Shown: positions 1 through 7,709 of the stretch, piece by piece | Position numbering within the stretch: position 1 is the first letter of the stretch | How the letters are laid out: each line of letters opens with the position of its first letter | Position numbers and translations under genes: made by a program | Source: AP-15 sp035570935 | GTDB lineage: Bacteria; Pseudomonadota; Alphaproteobacteria; ATCC43930; CGMCC-115725 | Reading direction: 5' to 3' | NCBI GenBank assembly: GCA_035570935.1 | Contig: DATMKU010000298.1 | Span: forward strand, 1-9,247 | Length of the DNA: 9,247 bases | Notes under the pieces: model-generated | What the model was told of the DNA's origin: nothing | Seen by the model: only the letters and a program-made list of their open reading frames with translations | Database searches by the model: none

Positions 1-10
1 CGGCCGTAGA

Positions 11-1324
11 ATGGCGGGCGCGGCACAGCCTTCGTCGGCGTCCGAACGGGCCCATTCCGGTGCGCCGTTCAAGGCGGTTTCGCTCGACGCGCTGAACTTC
101 CTGCTCGCCGATGTGCGCGGCGCGCTCGGCCCCTATTTGAACGTTTTTCTTGTTACCCAGCAGCACTGGAGGCAGGAGGCGGTCGGGTTGGTGACGACCG
201 TGGGCGGGCTTTTGGGTCTCGCAGTCCAGACGCCGATCGGGGGATTGATCGACGCGACCCGGGCCAAGCGCGCGCTCGTGGTGGCGGCGCTCGCCGCACT
301 CGCGGTCGGCGCGGTGACGATATACGCCGCACCGTCTTTCTGGCCGGTCCTGATCGCCAACACCGTCATGGCGGCGGTGGGCGACGTGTTCGGGCCGGCG
401 GTCGCGGCATTGACCCTGGGGCTCTACGCCCGCGCCGCGCTGGCCCGCCGCATGGGGAGAAATTCCGCCTGGGACCATGGCGGCAATGTCGCCATCGCCG
501 CGGCCGCGGGCCTTGTCGGATGGGCCGTATCGCAGCGCGCGGTGTTTCTGCTCGTCCCGGTTTTTGCGGTGCTCGCCACCGTGGCTGTGCTGTCGATACC
601 GGCCGCCGCCATCGACCATGTTCGCGCGCGCGGCGGCGAAAAACAAGACGACGGCGGGCCTCAACCTTCGCGTCTCAAGGTTTTGCTGACCTGTCGTCCG
701 CTGTTGCTTTATGCCGGCTGCACGATGCTGTTCCATTTTGCCAATGCGCCGCTGCTGCCGCTGGTCGGCCAGAAATTGGCGTCCGCCCACAAGGAATGGG
801 CGACCGCGATGATGTCGGCCTGCATTATCGCCGCCCAGATGATCATGCTGCCGATCGCGCTGATGGTCGGGTTGAACGCCGATCGCTGGGGGCGCAAGCC
901 GATACTCTTGATCGGCTTTGGGATCCTCCCGTTGCGCGCGGTTCTCTATACCTTTTCCAACGCCAGCGCCTGGCTGATTGGGGTCCAGCTGCTCGATGGA
1001 GTGGGCGCCGGGATCTTTGGCGCAATCACGCCGCTGGTGCTGGCCGATCTGATGCGCGGCACCGGACGATACAACATAGCGCAAGGTGTCGTCGCCACCG
1101 CGCAAGGCATCGGGGCTTCGTTGAGCGGGCTCGCCGCCGGGGTGATCGTCGACCATTTCGGCTATCCGGCGGCGTTTCTGACTTCGGCGGCGGTCGCCGC
1201 GCTCGCTTTTGCCGCATTGGCGACAGCGATGCCGGAAACCGCGCGATCGGGGGATGGCTCTTCTCTCGCCGAACCGGCCCCCGCCAACGTCGCCGCGCTT
1301 CCCGTCCGGGATGACCCGGGGTGA
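11..1324 (+). CDS. Major facilitator superfamily (MFS) transporter, 12-helix, substrate unknown
   Basis: An inner-membrane secondary transporter of the major facilitator superfamily, 437 residues from this ATG. The protein is a series of hydrophobic segments in two halves. The loop 2-3 signature appears near residues 77-89 (GGLIDATRAKRAL), and its counterpart in the second half is clearer at 287-297 (GLNADRWGRKP). The halves are split by a charged, probably cytoplasmic linker at about 201-223 containing GGEKQDDGG. Only 10 bases precede the ATG and the frame is open to the window edge, so the true start could lie upstream and no ribosome binding site can be judged. The stop overlaps the start of the next gene by 4 bases (GTGA), so the two are almost certainly co-transcribed and translationally coupled. 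Membership of the superfamily is secure. The substrate is not: a drug, sugar or organic-anion carrier are all possible. Confidence 0.9.
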   Translation: MAGAAQPSSASERAHSGAPFKAVSLDALNFLLADVRGALGPYLNVFLVTQQHWRQEAVGLVTTVGGLLGLAVQTPIGGLIDATRAKRALVVAALAALAVGAVTIYAAPSFWPVLIANTVMAAVGDVFGPAVAALTLGLYARAALARRMGRNSAWDHGGNVAIAAAAGLVGWAVSQRAVFLLVPVFAVLATVAVLSIPAAAIDHVRARGGEKQDDGGPQPSRLKVLLTCRPLLLYAGCTMLFHFANAPLLPLVGQKLASAHKEWATAMMSACIIAAQMIMLPIALMVGLNADRWGRKPILLIGFGILPLRAVLYTFSNASAWLIGVQLLDGVGAGIFGAITPLVLADLMRGTGRYNIAQGVVATAQGIGASLSGLAAGVIVDHFGYPAAFLTSAAVAALAFAALATAMPETARSGDGSSLAEPAPANVAALPVRDDPG

Positions 1325-2694
1325 CCGAAGGGAGCCCTCGGGGTGCAAAGCGCGTTCGGCCGGCGCGCTGCTGGTCGCGGCGTGTCGGCGTCGCCGTCAC
1401 CGCCGCCGTCGCAGCGGGGCTGATCGGGGCGATTCTGTTTGCCGCGGTGCAAGAGCCGGCGATTTTTTCCGCCGTCCGGCCCAATGGAGTGCGGGTCGCC
1501 GCGATCCTGGTCTTTGCCGCGACCTACATCGTCATCGCCCTCGGCAAATTGCCGGGGTTTTACTTGGACCGAGCGGGGGCGGCGCTGCTCGGCGCGGCGC
1601 TGATGGTCGGCCTCGGCGTGCTGGCGCTCGACCAGGCGCTGCGGGCGATCGACTTCGACACAATCGCCTTGCTGCTCGGCATGATGATCGTGGTCGGCAA
1701 TCTGCGGCTTTCGGGCTTTTTCCGGCTCGCCACCAATTGGGTCGTGACGCACGCCCACCACCCGCTGTTGCTGCTCGCGGCAGTGATCGCGACCTCCGGC
1801 TTCTTTTCGGCTTTTCTCGTCAACGACACGATCTGCCTGGCGCTGACGCCGCTCGTTCTCGATCTGGTCATCAGACTGCGCCGCGACCCAGCCCCCTATT
1901 TGCTGGCAGTGGCGATGGCGTCGAATGTCGGCAGCGTCGCGACGATCACCGGCAACCCGCAGAACATCATGATCGGCAGCTTTTCGGCGATCCCTTATGT
2001 CGCGTTCGCCGCGGCGCTGACGCCGGTCGCCGTCATCGGGCTGGGCCTGACCTTTGCCCTGATCGCATTGTTTCACCCGTCCGAGTTTCGCGCCCGGGAG
2101 CGGCTGACCGGGGCTCCGATGCCGGCTCACGCCTATCGGCCTCTGGTCATCAAGTCGGCCCTGGTGACTTTGGCGATGATGGCGGGGTTTTTCGCGGGTC
2201 AACCGCCGGCCAAAGTGGCGCTGCTCGCGGGCGCCGTACTGCTGGTGACCCGCACCGTCAGAAGCGAAAAAATCTACCGCGAGATCGACTGGCCGCTCTT
2301 GCTGATGTTCGCCGGTCTGTTCGTCGTCGTCGCCGGATTTGAGAAGGCGCTGCTGTCGCCCGCAATCGTCGCCGAGATCAGCCGTCAACACCTCGACCGG
2401 ATGCCGGTGCTGGCGTTGGTTACCGCGATATTGTCGAACCTCGTCAGCAACGTCCCGGCGGTGTTGGCGTTGAAACCGTTCGTCGCCGCCTTGCCCGACC
2501 CGCGGCGTGCCTGGCTCGTCGTCGCGATGTCGGCAACCCTGGCCGGCAATATGACGCTGCTGGGCTCGGTGGCCAATTTGATCGTCGTCCAGCGCGCCGC
2601 CCGTCGCGGCGTCGCGATAGCCTTCTGGCAATACTTTAGGGTTGGGGTGCCATTGACCGTGCTGACGATTGCCGTCGGCCTGTTATGGCTGTGA
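1321..2694 (+). CDS. ArsB/SLC13 (ion transporter superfamily) anion permease-like protein
   Basis: A polytopic inner-membrane protein of 457 residues, typical for the ArsB/CitM/SLC13 group that moves anions such as arsenite, citrate, dicarboxylates or sulfate, or exchanges Na+ and H+. Two inverted halves each carry a diagnostic substrate-loop motif: SNVGSVATITGNPQN (201-215) and AGNMTLLGSVAN (408-419). IDWPLLLMFAGLF (322-334) and SNLVSNVPAV (372-381) are also typical. This pattern fits the YbiR-like 'anion transporter' branch better than true ArsB; there is no arsR or arsC nearby to support arsenite. The GTG start overlaps the preceding MFS gene by 4 bases. No strong Shine-Dalgarno sequence is visible and no later ATG lies near the N-terminus, so re-initiation after the upstream gene is the likely route. 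The N-terminus before helix 1 is unusually rich in Arg and Lys (residues 7-21). The family is fairly certain, the ion is not. Confidence 0.87.
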   Translation: MTEGSPRGAKRVRPARCWSRRVGVAVTAAVAAGLIGAILFAAVQEPAIFSAVRPNGVRVAAILVFAATYIVIALGKLPGFYLDRAGAALLGAALMVGLGVLALDQALRAIDFDTIALLLGMMIVVGNLRLSGFFRLATNWVVTHAHHPLLLLAAVIATSGFFSAFLVNDTICLALTPLVLDLVIRLRRDPAPYLLAVAMASNVGSVATITGNPQNIMIGSFSAIPYVAFAAALTPVAVIGLGLTFALIALFHPSEFRARERLTGAPMPAHAYRPLVIKSALVTLAMMAGFFAGQPPAKVALLAGAVLLVTRTVRSEKIYREIDWPLLLMFAGLFVVVAGFEKALLSPAIVAEISRQHLDRMPVLALVTAILSNLVSNVPAVLALKPFVAALPDPRRAWLVVAMSATLAGNMTLLGSVANLIVVQRAARRGVAIAFWQYFRVGVPLTVLTIAVGLLWL

Positions 2695-2736
2695 CCTTCT
2701 CGCGCGACACTTTGAATTGTATCTAATGCGAGTGAG

Positions 2737-3453
2737 ATGAGCGAACCGTATTACAACGAATTCGGCCAGCCGATCGGTGCGCCGTTGCCTGACTGGTCGG
2801 TCAGGCCGCATCCGCCGCGCACTGCGATCCAGGGGCGCTTTTGCCGGGTCGAGGCGCTCGACCCCGACCGCCATGCAGTCGAGCTTTTCGAGGCCAACAG
2901 CGAAGATCGCGAGGGCCGCAATTGGACCTATCTGCCGCACGGCCCGTATCCTTCGTTCAATCTCTACCGCGAATACCTGACGGCGGCGGCCGGGCGCGAC
3001 GACCCCCTCATCCACGCGATTATCGATCCGGCGAATGGCGGCGCGGTCGGGGTCGCGAGCCTGATGCGCCTCGACGCCCCGGCTGGAGTCATCGAGGTCG
3101 GCGGCATCAATTACAGCCCGCGGCTGCAGCGCCGACCGGCGGCGACCGAGGCGATGTATCTGTTGATGCGCCGGGTCTTCGACGAGCTCGGCTATCGCCG
3201 CTACGAGTGGAAATGCGACGCGCTGAACGCACCGTCGCGCGCGGCGGCCCAGCGTCTCGGTTTTCGCTATGAGGGACTGTTTCGTCAGGCGACCGTCTAT
3301 AAAGGCCGCAGCCGCGACACCGCCTGGTTCTCGATTATCGACCGCGAGTGGCCGGCGTTGCGCGCCGCTTTCGAGCAATGGCTCGACCCGGCGAATTTCG
3401 ACATCGATGGTCGCCAGCGCCAAAGCCTCCAAGGTTTTCGGTCACCCGGTTAG
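2737..3453 (+). CDS. GNAT-family N-acetyltransferase (RimJ/RimL-like, Acetyltransf_3 type)
   Basis: A cytoplasmic acetyl-CoA-dependent acyltransferase of 238 residues. The N-terminal strand region GRFCRVEALDPDRHAVEL (33-50) matches the start of the Acetyltransf_3 fold. The cofactor-binding segment after beta-4 is at about 127-143 (SPRLQRRPAATEAMYLL), with RRPAATEA in the position of the pyrophosphate loop. The block CDALNAPSRAAAQRLGFRYEG is typical of the RimJ/RimL group at 160-180. That group acetylates protein N-termini, but many members act on small amines or antibiotics, so the substrate is open. The loop lacks the usual Gly-x-Gly/Ala and instead reads R-R-P-A-A-T, a variant common in this subgroup. 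Only 42 bases separate it from the upstream transporter gene; the sequence before the ATG (GAGTGAG) is a modest ribosome site. It may be transcribed with its neighbours or alone. Confidence 0.88.
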   Translation: MSEPYYNEFGQPIGAPLPDWSVRPHPPRTAIQGRFCRVEALDPDRHAVELFEANSEDREGRNWTYLPHGPYPSFNLYREYLTAAAGRDDPLIHAIIDPANGGAVGVASLMRLDAPAGVIEVGGINYSPRLQRRPAATEAMYLLMRRVFDELGYRRYEWKCDALNAPSRAAAQRLGFRYEGLFRQATVYKGRSRDTAWFSIIDREWPALRAAFEQWLDPANFDIDGRQRQSLQGFRSPG

Positions 3454-3595
3454 CGCCATGGCCGAGTTGGAGCGCGCCGAACGACTTGCGACAGGGCGAA
3501 GCTTGCGGCATCCGGCGCACGTCGTCGCCCAAACGGTTGCGCCCTCTTGGCCGAGGGGCTAAGACCCGACGGGCACTTAGCGAGGGAGAAACGGC

Positions 3596-5296
3596 GTGGC
3601 GCGCGGAGAAGAGCAGCACAAAAATCCTAAATCGAACATCGAGATCGCCCAGGAAGCGGAGATGCGCCCGATCGGCGCGATCGCCGAAAAGCTCGGCATC
3701 CCCGCCTCGGCGATCGAGCCTTACGGCAAATACAAGGCCAAGATCGCGCTCGACTATGTCCGTTCCTTGCCCGAGCGGGCGAACGCTAAGCTGGTCCTCG
3801 TCACCGCGATCACCCCGACCCCGGCCGGCGAGGGCAAGACGACGACCACGGTCGGGCTTGGCGACGCGCTCAACCTGATCGGCAAAAAGGCGATGCTGTG
3901 CCTTCGCGAAGCGAGCATGGGTCCGTGCTTTGGCGTCAAGGGCGGAGCCGCTGGCGGCGGCTATGCCCAGGTCGTGCCGATGGAGGATATCAACCTCCAT
4001 TTCACCGGTGATCTGCACGCCATCGGCGCCGCCAACAATCTGCTCGCCGCGATGGTCGATAACCACGTCTATTACGGGCTTGAGCCGCGGCTCGACCCGC
4101 GCCGGGTCACTTGGCGCCGGGCGATGGATATGAACGACCGCGCCTTGCGCACGACGATTTCCTCGCTCGGTGGCGTTGCCAATGGCTATCCGCGCGAGGA
4201 CGGGTTCGACATCACCGCCGCCTCGCAGGTGATGGCGACCTTCTGCCTGGCGACGAGCTTGCAGGATCTGCAGCGCCGGCTGGGCAATATCCATGTCGGG
4301 CAGACGCGAGAGCGCAAGCCGGTCACCGCGGCCGACGTCAAGGCGGCGGGGTCGATGACTGCGCTGTTAAAGGACGCGCTCGCCCCCAATCTGGTGCAGA
4401 CGATCGAGCACAACCCGGTCTTCATCCACGGCGGCCCGTTCGCCAATATCGCGCATGGCTGCAACTCGGTGATCGCGACGACCTCGGCGCTGAAACTCGC
4501 CGACTATGTCGTGACCGAAGCCGGTTTCGGCGCCGATCTCGGGGCCGAAAAGTTCATCGACATCAAATGCCGCAAGGCGGGGCTGCGCCCGGCCGCGGCG
4601 GTGGTGGTAACGACGGTGCGGGCCTTGAAGATGCACGGCGGGGTGGCGCTCAACGCACTGCGCGAGGAAAACGTCGAAGCCCTCGAAAAGGGCTTTGCCA
4701 ATTTGCACCGGCACCTCGCCAATATCCGCCAGTTCGGTCTGCCGGCGGTGGTGTCGGTCAACCGCTTCAGCGCCGACACCGCGCGCGAGCACGCCCGGCT
4801 GAAGGAGCTGTGCGCGGCCGAGGGCGTCAAGGCAGTGATCGCCGACCATTGGGCGCAGGGCGGCGAGGGGGCGGTCGAGCTCGCCCGCGAGGTTGTCGAC
4901 CTGGCCGAGAGCGGGGCCGCGAAGCTCAACTTTCTCTACCCCGACGAGATGCCGCTCCTCGAAAAAATCCGCACCATCGCCCAGCGCATCTACGGCGCCG
5001 CAGACATCGAGGCTGGCAAGCCGGTGCAGGACCAGTTGGCCCAACTGCAAGATCAGGGCTTCGGCCATTTCCCGGTATGCATTGCCAAGACTCAGCTCAG
5101 CTTCACCACCGATCCCAACGCCAAGGGCGCGCCGAGCGGTCACACGGTGGCAATCCGCGAGGTGCGGCTGTCGGCCGGCGCCGAATTTGTCGTCGCGGTC
5201 TGCGGCGATATCATGACGATGCCCGGCTTGCCGCGGGTGCCGGCAGCCAACAATATCGAGGTCGACGCCGAGGGCCGCATCACCGGCTTGTTCTGA
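3596..5296 (+). CDS. fhs: Formate--tetrahydrofolate ligase (10-formyl-THF synthetase)
   Basis: This enzyme joins formate to tetrahydrofolate using ATP, giving 10-formyl-tetrahydrofolate for purine synthesis, formyl-Met-tRNA and, after reduction, serine. In methylotrophs the same enzyme is called FtfL. The protein has 566 residues, close to the usual 555-560. Family landmarks are complete: the nucleotide loop TPTPAGEGKTTTT (73-85), the first signature GVKGGAAGGGY (113-123), the second signature VTTVRALKMHGG (338-349), and a C-terminal MPGLPRVPAANNI (542-554). The GTG start is preceded by GAGGGAG (3582-3588) with 7 bases spacing, which supports it. This gives about 12 charged residues (ARGEEQHKNPK) before the point where family members usually begin (SNIEIAQ). 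An unknown gene follows after 19 bases, then 5-formyl-THF cyclo-ligase, forming a C1-folate group. The assignment is very secure. Confidence 0.98.
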   Translation: MARGEEQHKNPKSNIEIAQEAEMRPIGAIAEKLGIPASAIEPYGKYKAKIALDYVRSLPERANAKLVLVTAITPTPAGEGKTTTTVGLGDALNLIGKKAMLCLREASMGPCFGVKGGAAGGGYAQVVPMEDINLHFTGDLHAIGAANNLLAAMVDNHVYYGLEPRLDPRRVTWRRAMDMNDRALRTTISSLGGVANGYPREDGFDITAASQVMATFCLATSLQDLQRRLGNIHVGQTRERKPVTAADVKAAGSMTALLKDALAPNLVQTIEHNPVFIHGGPFANIAHGCNSVIATTSALKLADYVVTEAGFGADLGAEKFIDIKCRKAGLRPAAAVVVTTVRALKMHGGVALNALREENVEALEKGFANLHRHLANIRQFGLPAVVSVNRFSADTAREHARLKELCAAEGVKAVIADHWAQGGEGAVELAREVVDLAESGAAKLNFLYPDEMPLLEKIRTIAQRIYGAADIEAGKPVQDQLAQLQDQGFGHFPVCIAKTQLSFTTDPNAKGAPSGHTVAIREVRLSAGAEFVVAVCGDIMTMPGLPRVPAANNIEVDAEGRITGLF

Positions 5297-5300
5297 GGAC

Positions 5301-5305
5301 GAAGG
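5301..5305 (+). promoter_or_regulatory. Ribosome binding site that selects ATG 5316
   Basis: GAAGG lies 10 bases before the ATG at 5316 but only 1 base before the in-frame TTG at 5307. The spacing favours ATG 5316 as the start of the 142-residue gene downstream of fhs. Confidence 0.55.
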
Positions 5306-5315
5306 ATTGCCGCCG

Positions 5316-5744
5316 ATGACGCTCGACGACATGGCAACTTTGGCCTACCCGCGCAAACTGGTCGAGCAGATCATCCTTGGGCTGTACGCTCCGGTAAACG
5401 AGCATCTGGTCAAATTGATCGGCTTCAATTTCGCGCCGGATCTGCGTCAGCATTTCCGCCGGGAGTTGCGAACCTGGCTGCGCAAGATTCAAGCGCTGCG
5501 CTTCAAACCGAGCAACCGAACCGGTTCATTCAAGTTCTATTTTGATCTGCTGTTCGATTATCCGTTTGGCGGGGTCGAGGTTCGCAACATTCGGCTGATC
5601 ATGGATGAAATCGCCGACGAACACCGAGGTGAGCGTCCGACGAAGAGCGCGGAGGAGATGGTCGCATGGTTGCGAGACTTTCACACCACCTTGGCCGAGC
5701 GTCTGCACGCGGGCGAGGCCGTGCTCGATCTGATCCCGGATTGA
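5316..5744 (+). CDS. Uncharacterised 142-residue protein in the C1-folate gene group
   Basis: I do not recognise this family. It reads as a real gene: it fills the space after fhs with only 19 bases between them, has a ribosome site at sensible spacing, and contains no stop over 142 codons. The protein looks soluble and mostly helical. No signal peptide or membrane helix is apparent; the most hydrophobic stretch, near residues 18-35, is broken by charged residues. A basic, aromatic central part (about 46-80) includes FRRELRTWLRKIQALRFKP and SFKFYFDLLFDYPFGG. An acidic C-terminal half follows, with EIADEHRGE and a final helix ending in LIPD. There are no Cys residues, so it is not a Cys-ligated metal protein. 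An in-frame TTG at 5307 would add three residues but sits against the ribosome site. Its position between fhs and the cyclo-ligase suggests a part in C1 metabolism or its control, but that rests on context only. Confidence 0.8.
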   Translation: MTLDDMATLAYPRKLVEQIILGLYAPVNEHLVKLIGFNFAPDLRQHFRRELRTWLRKIQALRFKPSNRTGSFKFYFDLLFDYPFGGVEVRNIRLIMDEIADEHRGERPTKSAEEMVAWLRDFHTTLAERLHAGEAVLDLIPD

Positions 5745-5813
5745 CGCGCTGGACATTGTGATCGCGTCTGAGGAGCACGGTACCGGCTGGGGTGCAGCGG
5801 GCGAGGCGGGCAG

Positions 5814-6407
5814 ATGGATTTGGCCGCGGTAAAGATTTGGCGGCGGGAGGAGCGACGGCGCCTCTTGGCGCTGCGCACCGGAACGCCCGCGGTGCAGCGC
5901 CGGGTATGGGGCAATGCGATCGAAACCCGGCTGCGCGCCATATTGACGAAGCGGCCGGGGATAACCTTGGGCGTCTATTGGCCGTTTCAGGCTGAATTCG
6001 ATCCGCGTCCGCTGGTTCTACAGTTGATCGAGGACGGATTTGCCGCAGCACTGCCGGTCGTCGTCGACAAGAAAGGGCCGCTCGAATATCGCCTTTGGAA
6101 CCCGGGGGACCCGCTGATCGACGGGGTGTGGGGCATCCCGGTGCCCGAGCGGCGTGACCCGGCGGTACCACAGGCGGTGCTCGCCCCGGTTGTCGGCTTT
6201 GACCGGGAGTGCTATCGATTGGGCTATGGCGGCGGTTATTTCGACCGCACCCTGGCGGCGTTGGCGCCGAGGCCATTGGCGATCGGCGTCGGCTTTGAAT
6301 TGGCTCGGCTCGAGACGATCCACCCGCAGGATTTCGATATCCCGATGGATCTCGTCGTGACCGAAGCCGGCATCGGTCGGCGCGCTGACGGCGCCGACCC
6401 TTCTTAG
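5814..6407 (+). CDS. fthC: 5-formyltetrahydrofolate cyclo-ligase (5-FCL, MTHFS)
   Basis: This enzyme uses ATP to convert 5-formyl-tetrahydrofolate, a stable side product that inhibits folate enzymes, back to 5,10-methenyl-tetrahydrofolate. It is cytosolic and 197 residues long, a normal size. The basic N-terminus KIWRREERRRLLALR (7-21) matches the start of the family. The central IPVPERRD (108-115) is followed by the defining block VVGFDRECYRLGYGGGYFDR (126-145), which holds the Gly-rich nucleotide and folate loop and the invariant Asp-Arg. The end PMDLVVTEAGI (177-187) is also typical. The ATG is preceded by GAGG (5803-5806) at 7 bases. The gap to the upstream unknown gene is 69 bases, so one transcript with fhs is likely. 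The last eight codons lie inside or next to a strong hairpin and the stop is one base from the convergent gene's end. E. coli calls this gene ygfA or fau. Confidence 0.95.
   Translation: MDLAAVKIWRREERRRLLALRTGTPAVQRRVWGNAIETRLRAILTKRPGITLGVYWPFQAEFDPRPLVLQLIEDGFAAALPVVVDKKGPLEYRLWNPGDPLIDGVWGIPVPERRDPAVPQAVLAPVVGFDRECYRLGYGGGYFDRTLAALAPRPLAIGVGFELARLETIHPQDFDIPMDLVVTEAGIGRRADGADPS
6375..6405 (+). terminator. Terminator-like hairpin overlapping the end of the cyclo-ligase gene
   Basis: A perfect 9-bp GC-rich stem (GGTCGGCGC at 6375-6383, GCGCCGACC at 6391-6399) with a 7-base loop is followed by CTTCTT. On the plus strand this looks like an intrinsic terminator with a poor T tract, placed within the last codons of the cyclo-ligase gene. 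On the minus strand no T run follows it, so it is a weaker candidate for the convergent transporter. GC-rich coding sequence can form such stems by chance. Confidence 0.4.
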
Positions 6408-6408
6408 C

Positions 6409-7686
6409 TCAGGCAACCGACAATTCCGCTTGCAGCACCTTGCCCCGTGTCTCGGGACCGGCCAGAACCGCCAGGGCGACGCTGATGCAGCCCAAGATGG
6501 TGCCGACCGCCATCGGGACCGCAAAGCCCAAATGCCAGTTGATCGCGAAATAAGTGATTATCGGCGCGGTCAGACCGCCAAAGATCGCGCCCTGATGATA
6601 GACAAACCCGCTCGCCGTCGCCCGCACCTCGGTCGGGAATCTTTCAGCGAGATAGGCCGGGTAGAGCGTATGCATGCCACCGCCGCCGAAGGCGCCTTGG
6701 ATTGTGAAAAACACGACGATCATCGCGTAGTTGCCGGTCATCAGATAAAGCGGCGTGATCGGGATTGTGAGGAGGGCGGGAAAGATGATGGCCCACCGGC
6801 GACCGATGCGGTCCGACAGCCCGCCCCAGAACGACCCCGACAAAAAGAATACGATGCTTTGCAGCATTACCGGCAACGCAACAAGCCCGGGACTGAGATG
6901 CAGATCCTTTTGCAGGTAAGTCGGGAACAGCCCGCCGACCGAATAGCCGACGACAAAAGCGCTGGCCATCCACCAGCACGCGGTCAGGGTGTTGGAAAGC
7001 AGGCCGCGCTTGAAGACCTTGAACAACGGGATGCGGACCTCGCGCTGCTGCAAGCGCTGCAATCGGCGGTTTTCTACCCAGATCGGCGGTTCTTGCACGA
7101 ACTTGCGCACATAGACGATTGCCAGCGCTGGCAGCACGCCGAGCATCAACAGACCGCGCCAGCCGATCGAGCTGTAAAGCAGGCCGTAGGCGGCGCTCGA
7201 CAGCAGGGCGCCGATACCCCACGAGGCTTGCAGCACGCCGGCCATAAAGCCGCGTGAGCGAACTGGCCAGGACTCCATCGCCAGGGACGCGCCGCACGGC
7301 CATTCGGCACCCATACCTATGCCGAGCAAGGCACGAAACAGAAACAGAAACCAAAATGCCGGGGAGAACGCAGCAATAAAGTTGCACGCCGAATACCACG
7401 CGATCGAAATCATCAGCGGCTTTTTGCGCCCGATCCGATCGGCGAGCCAGCCCGAGGCGGTCGCGCCGACCAGCCGCATCCATAGGGTCAGAGTGAAGAC
7501 AGCGGTCACCGCGGTCAGCGGGACGTGAAATTCCTGCGAGATCGGCAGCATGATCAACAGGAAAATCGTGAAATCGAAAGCATCCAACGTCCAGCCCAGC
7601 CAAGCCGCCGACCAGGCCAGCCATTGCTCTTTGGTCGGCTCCTTCCACCACGGAACGGGCTTGCCGATGTCGACGGCGATGGCCAT
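6409..7686 (-). CDS. MFS transporter, sialate/monocarboxylate:H+ symporter (SHS/NanT-like) type, copy 1
   Basis: An inner-membrane proton symporter of 425 residues in the group that includes E. coli NanT and yeast Jen1. The N-terminal pattern WWKEPTKEQW (13-22) then GWTLDAFDF (31-39) parallels the NanT start, with the paired acidic residues in helix 1 typical of organic-acid symporters. Loop 2-3 is GWLADRIGRKKP (79-90) and its second-half copy is GGLSDRIGRR (288-297). RFPTEVRATASGF (349-361) and PETRG (411-415) complete the pattern. An open frame extends 34 codons upstream, but the start used here has GGGAGG six bases before it and agrees with the N-terminus of the paralogue at 7849-9123. Its stop is one base from that of the plus-strand cyclo-ligase. 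The substrate is not determined; a mono- or dicarboxylate is likely. Confidence 0.93.
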   Translation of the reverse strand: MAIAVDIGKPVPWWKEPTKEQWLAWSAAWLGWTLDAFDFTIFLLIMLPISQEFHVPLTAVTAVFTLTLWMRLVGATASGWLADRIGRKKPLMISIAWYSACNFIAAFSPAFWFLFLFRALLGIGMGAEWPCGASLAMESWPVRSRGFMAGVLQASWGIGALLSSAAYGLLYSSIGWRGLLMLGVLPALAIVYVRKFVQEPPIWVENRRLQRLQQREVRIPLFKVFKRGLLSNTLTACWWMASAFVVGYSVGGLFPTYLQKDLHLSPGLVALPVMLQSIVFFLSGSFWGGLSDRIGRRWAIIFPALLTIPITPLYLMTGNYAMIVVFFTIQGAFGGGGMHTLYPAYLAERFPTEVRATASGFVYHQGAIFGGLTAPIITYFAINWHLGFAVPMAVGTILGCISVALAVLAGPETRGKVLQAELSVA

Positions 7687-7692
7687 GAAATA

Positions 7693-7698
7693 CCTCCC
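7693..7698 (-). promoter_or_regulatory. Ribosome binding site of the copy 1 transporter
   Basis: On the minus strand GGGAGG lies six bases before the ATG at 7686. It fixes the start there rather than at the upstream end of the open frame (7788), which would put the start inside the terminator of the preceding gene. Confidence 0.75.
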
Positions 7699-7709
7699 GT
7701 TTTGATGCA

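Noticed and set aside
1162..2631. Long open frame on the minus strand (489 codons) opposite the ArsB/SLC13-type gene
   Set aside because: The product is low-complexity and rich in Arg, Gln, Asp and Gly. It lies opposite a gene with clear family motifs, as expected from GC-rich codon bias.
1321..2694. Arsenite efflux (arsB) role for the SLC13-type permease
   Set aside because: The family is shared, but no arsR, arsC or arsA is present and the motifs fit the broader anion-transporter branch.
2695..2736. Possible promoter before the acetyltransferase gene, with TCTAAT at 2722-2727 as a -10
   Set aside because: No -35 hexamer lies at 16-18 bases. The nearest candidate (GTGACC at 2691) is 25 bases away, and transcription would start almost at the ATG.
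3459..3562. Small ORF of 34 codons between the acetyltransferase gene and fhs, starting MAELERAERL
   Set aside because: There is no ribosome site before its ATG and the second half of the peptide looks like chance GC-rich sequence. A leader-peptide role cannot be excluded but has no positive support.
5745..5813. Possible 6S RNA (ssrS), often found next to the 5-formyl-THF cyclo-ligase gene in proteobacteria
   Set aside because: The gap is only 69 bases, too short for 6S RNA, and it lacks a long hairpin with a central bubble. zapA, the other usual neighbour, is also absent.
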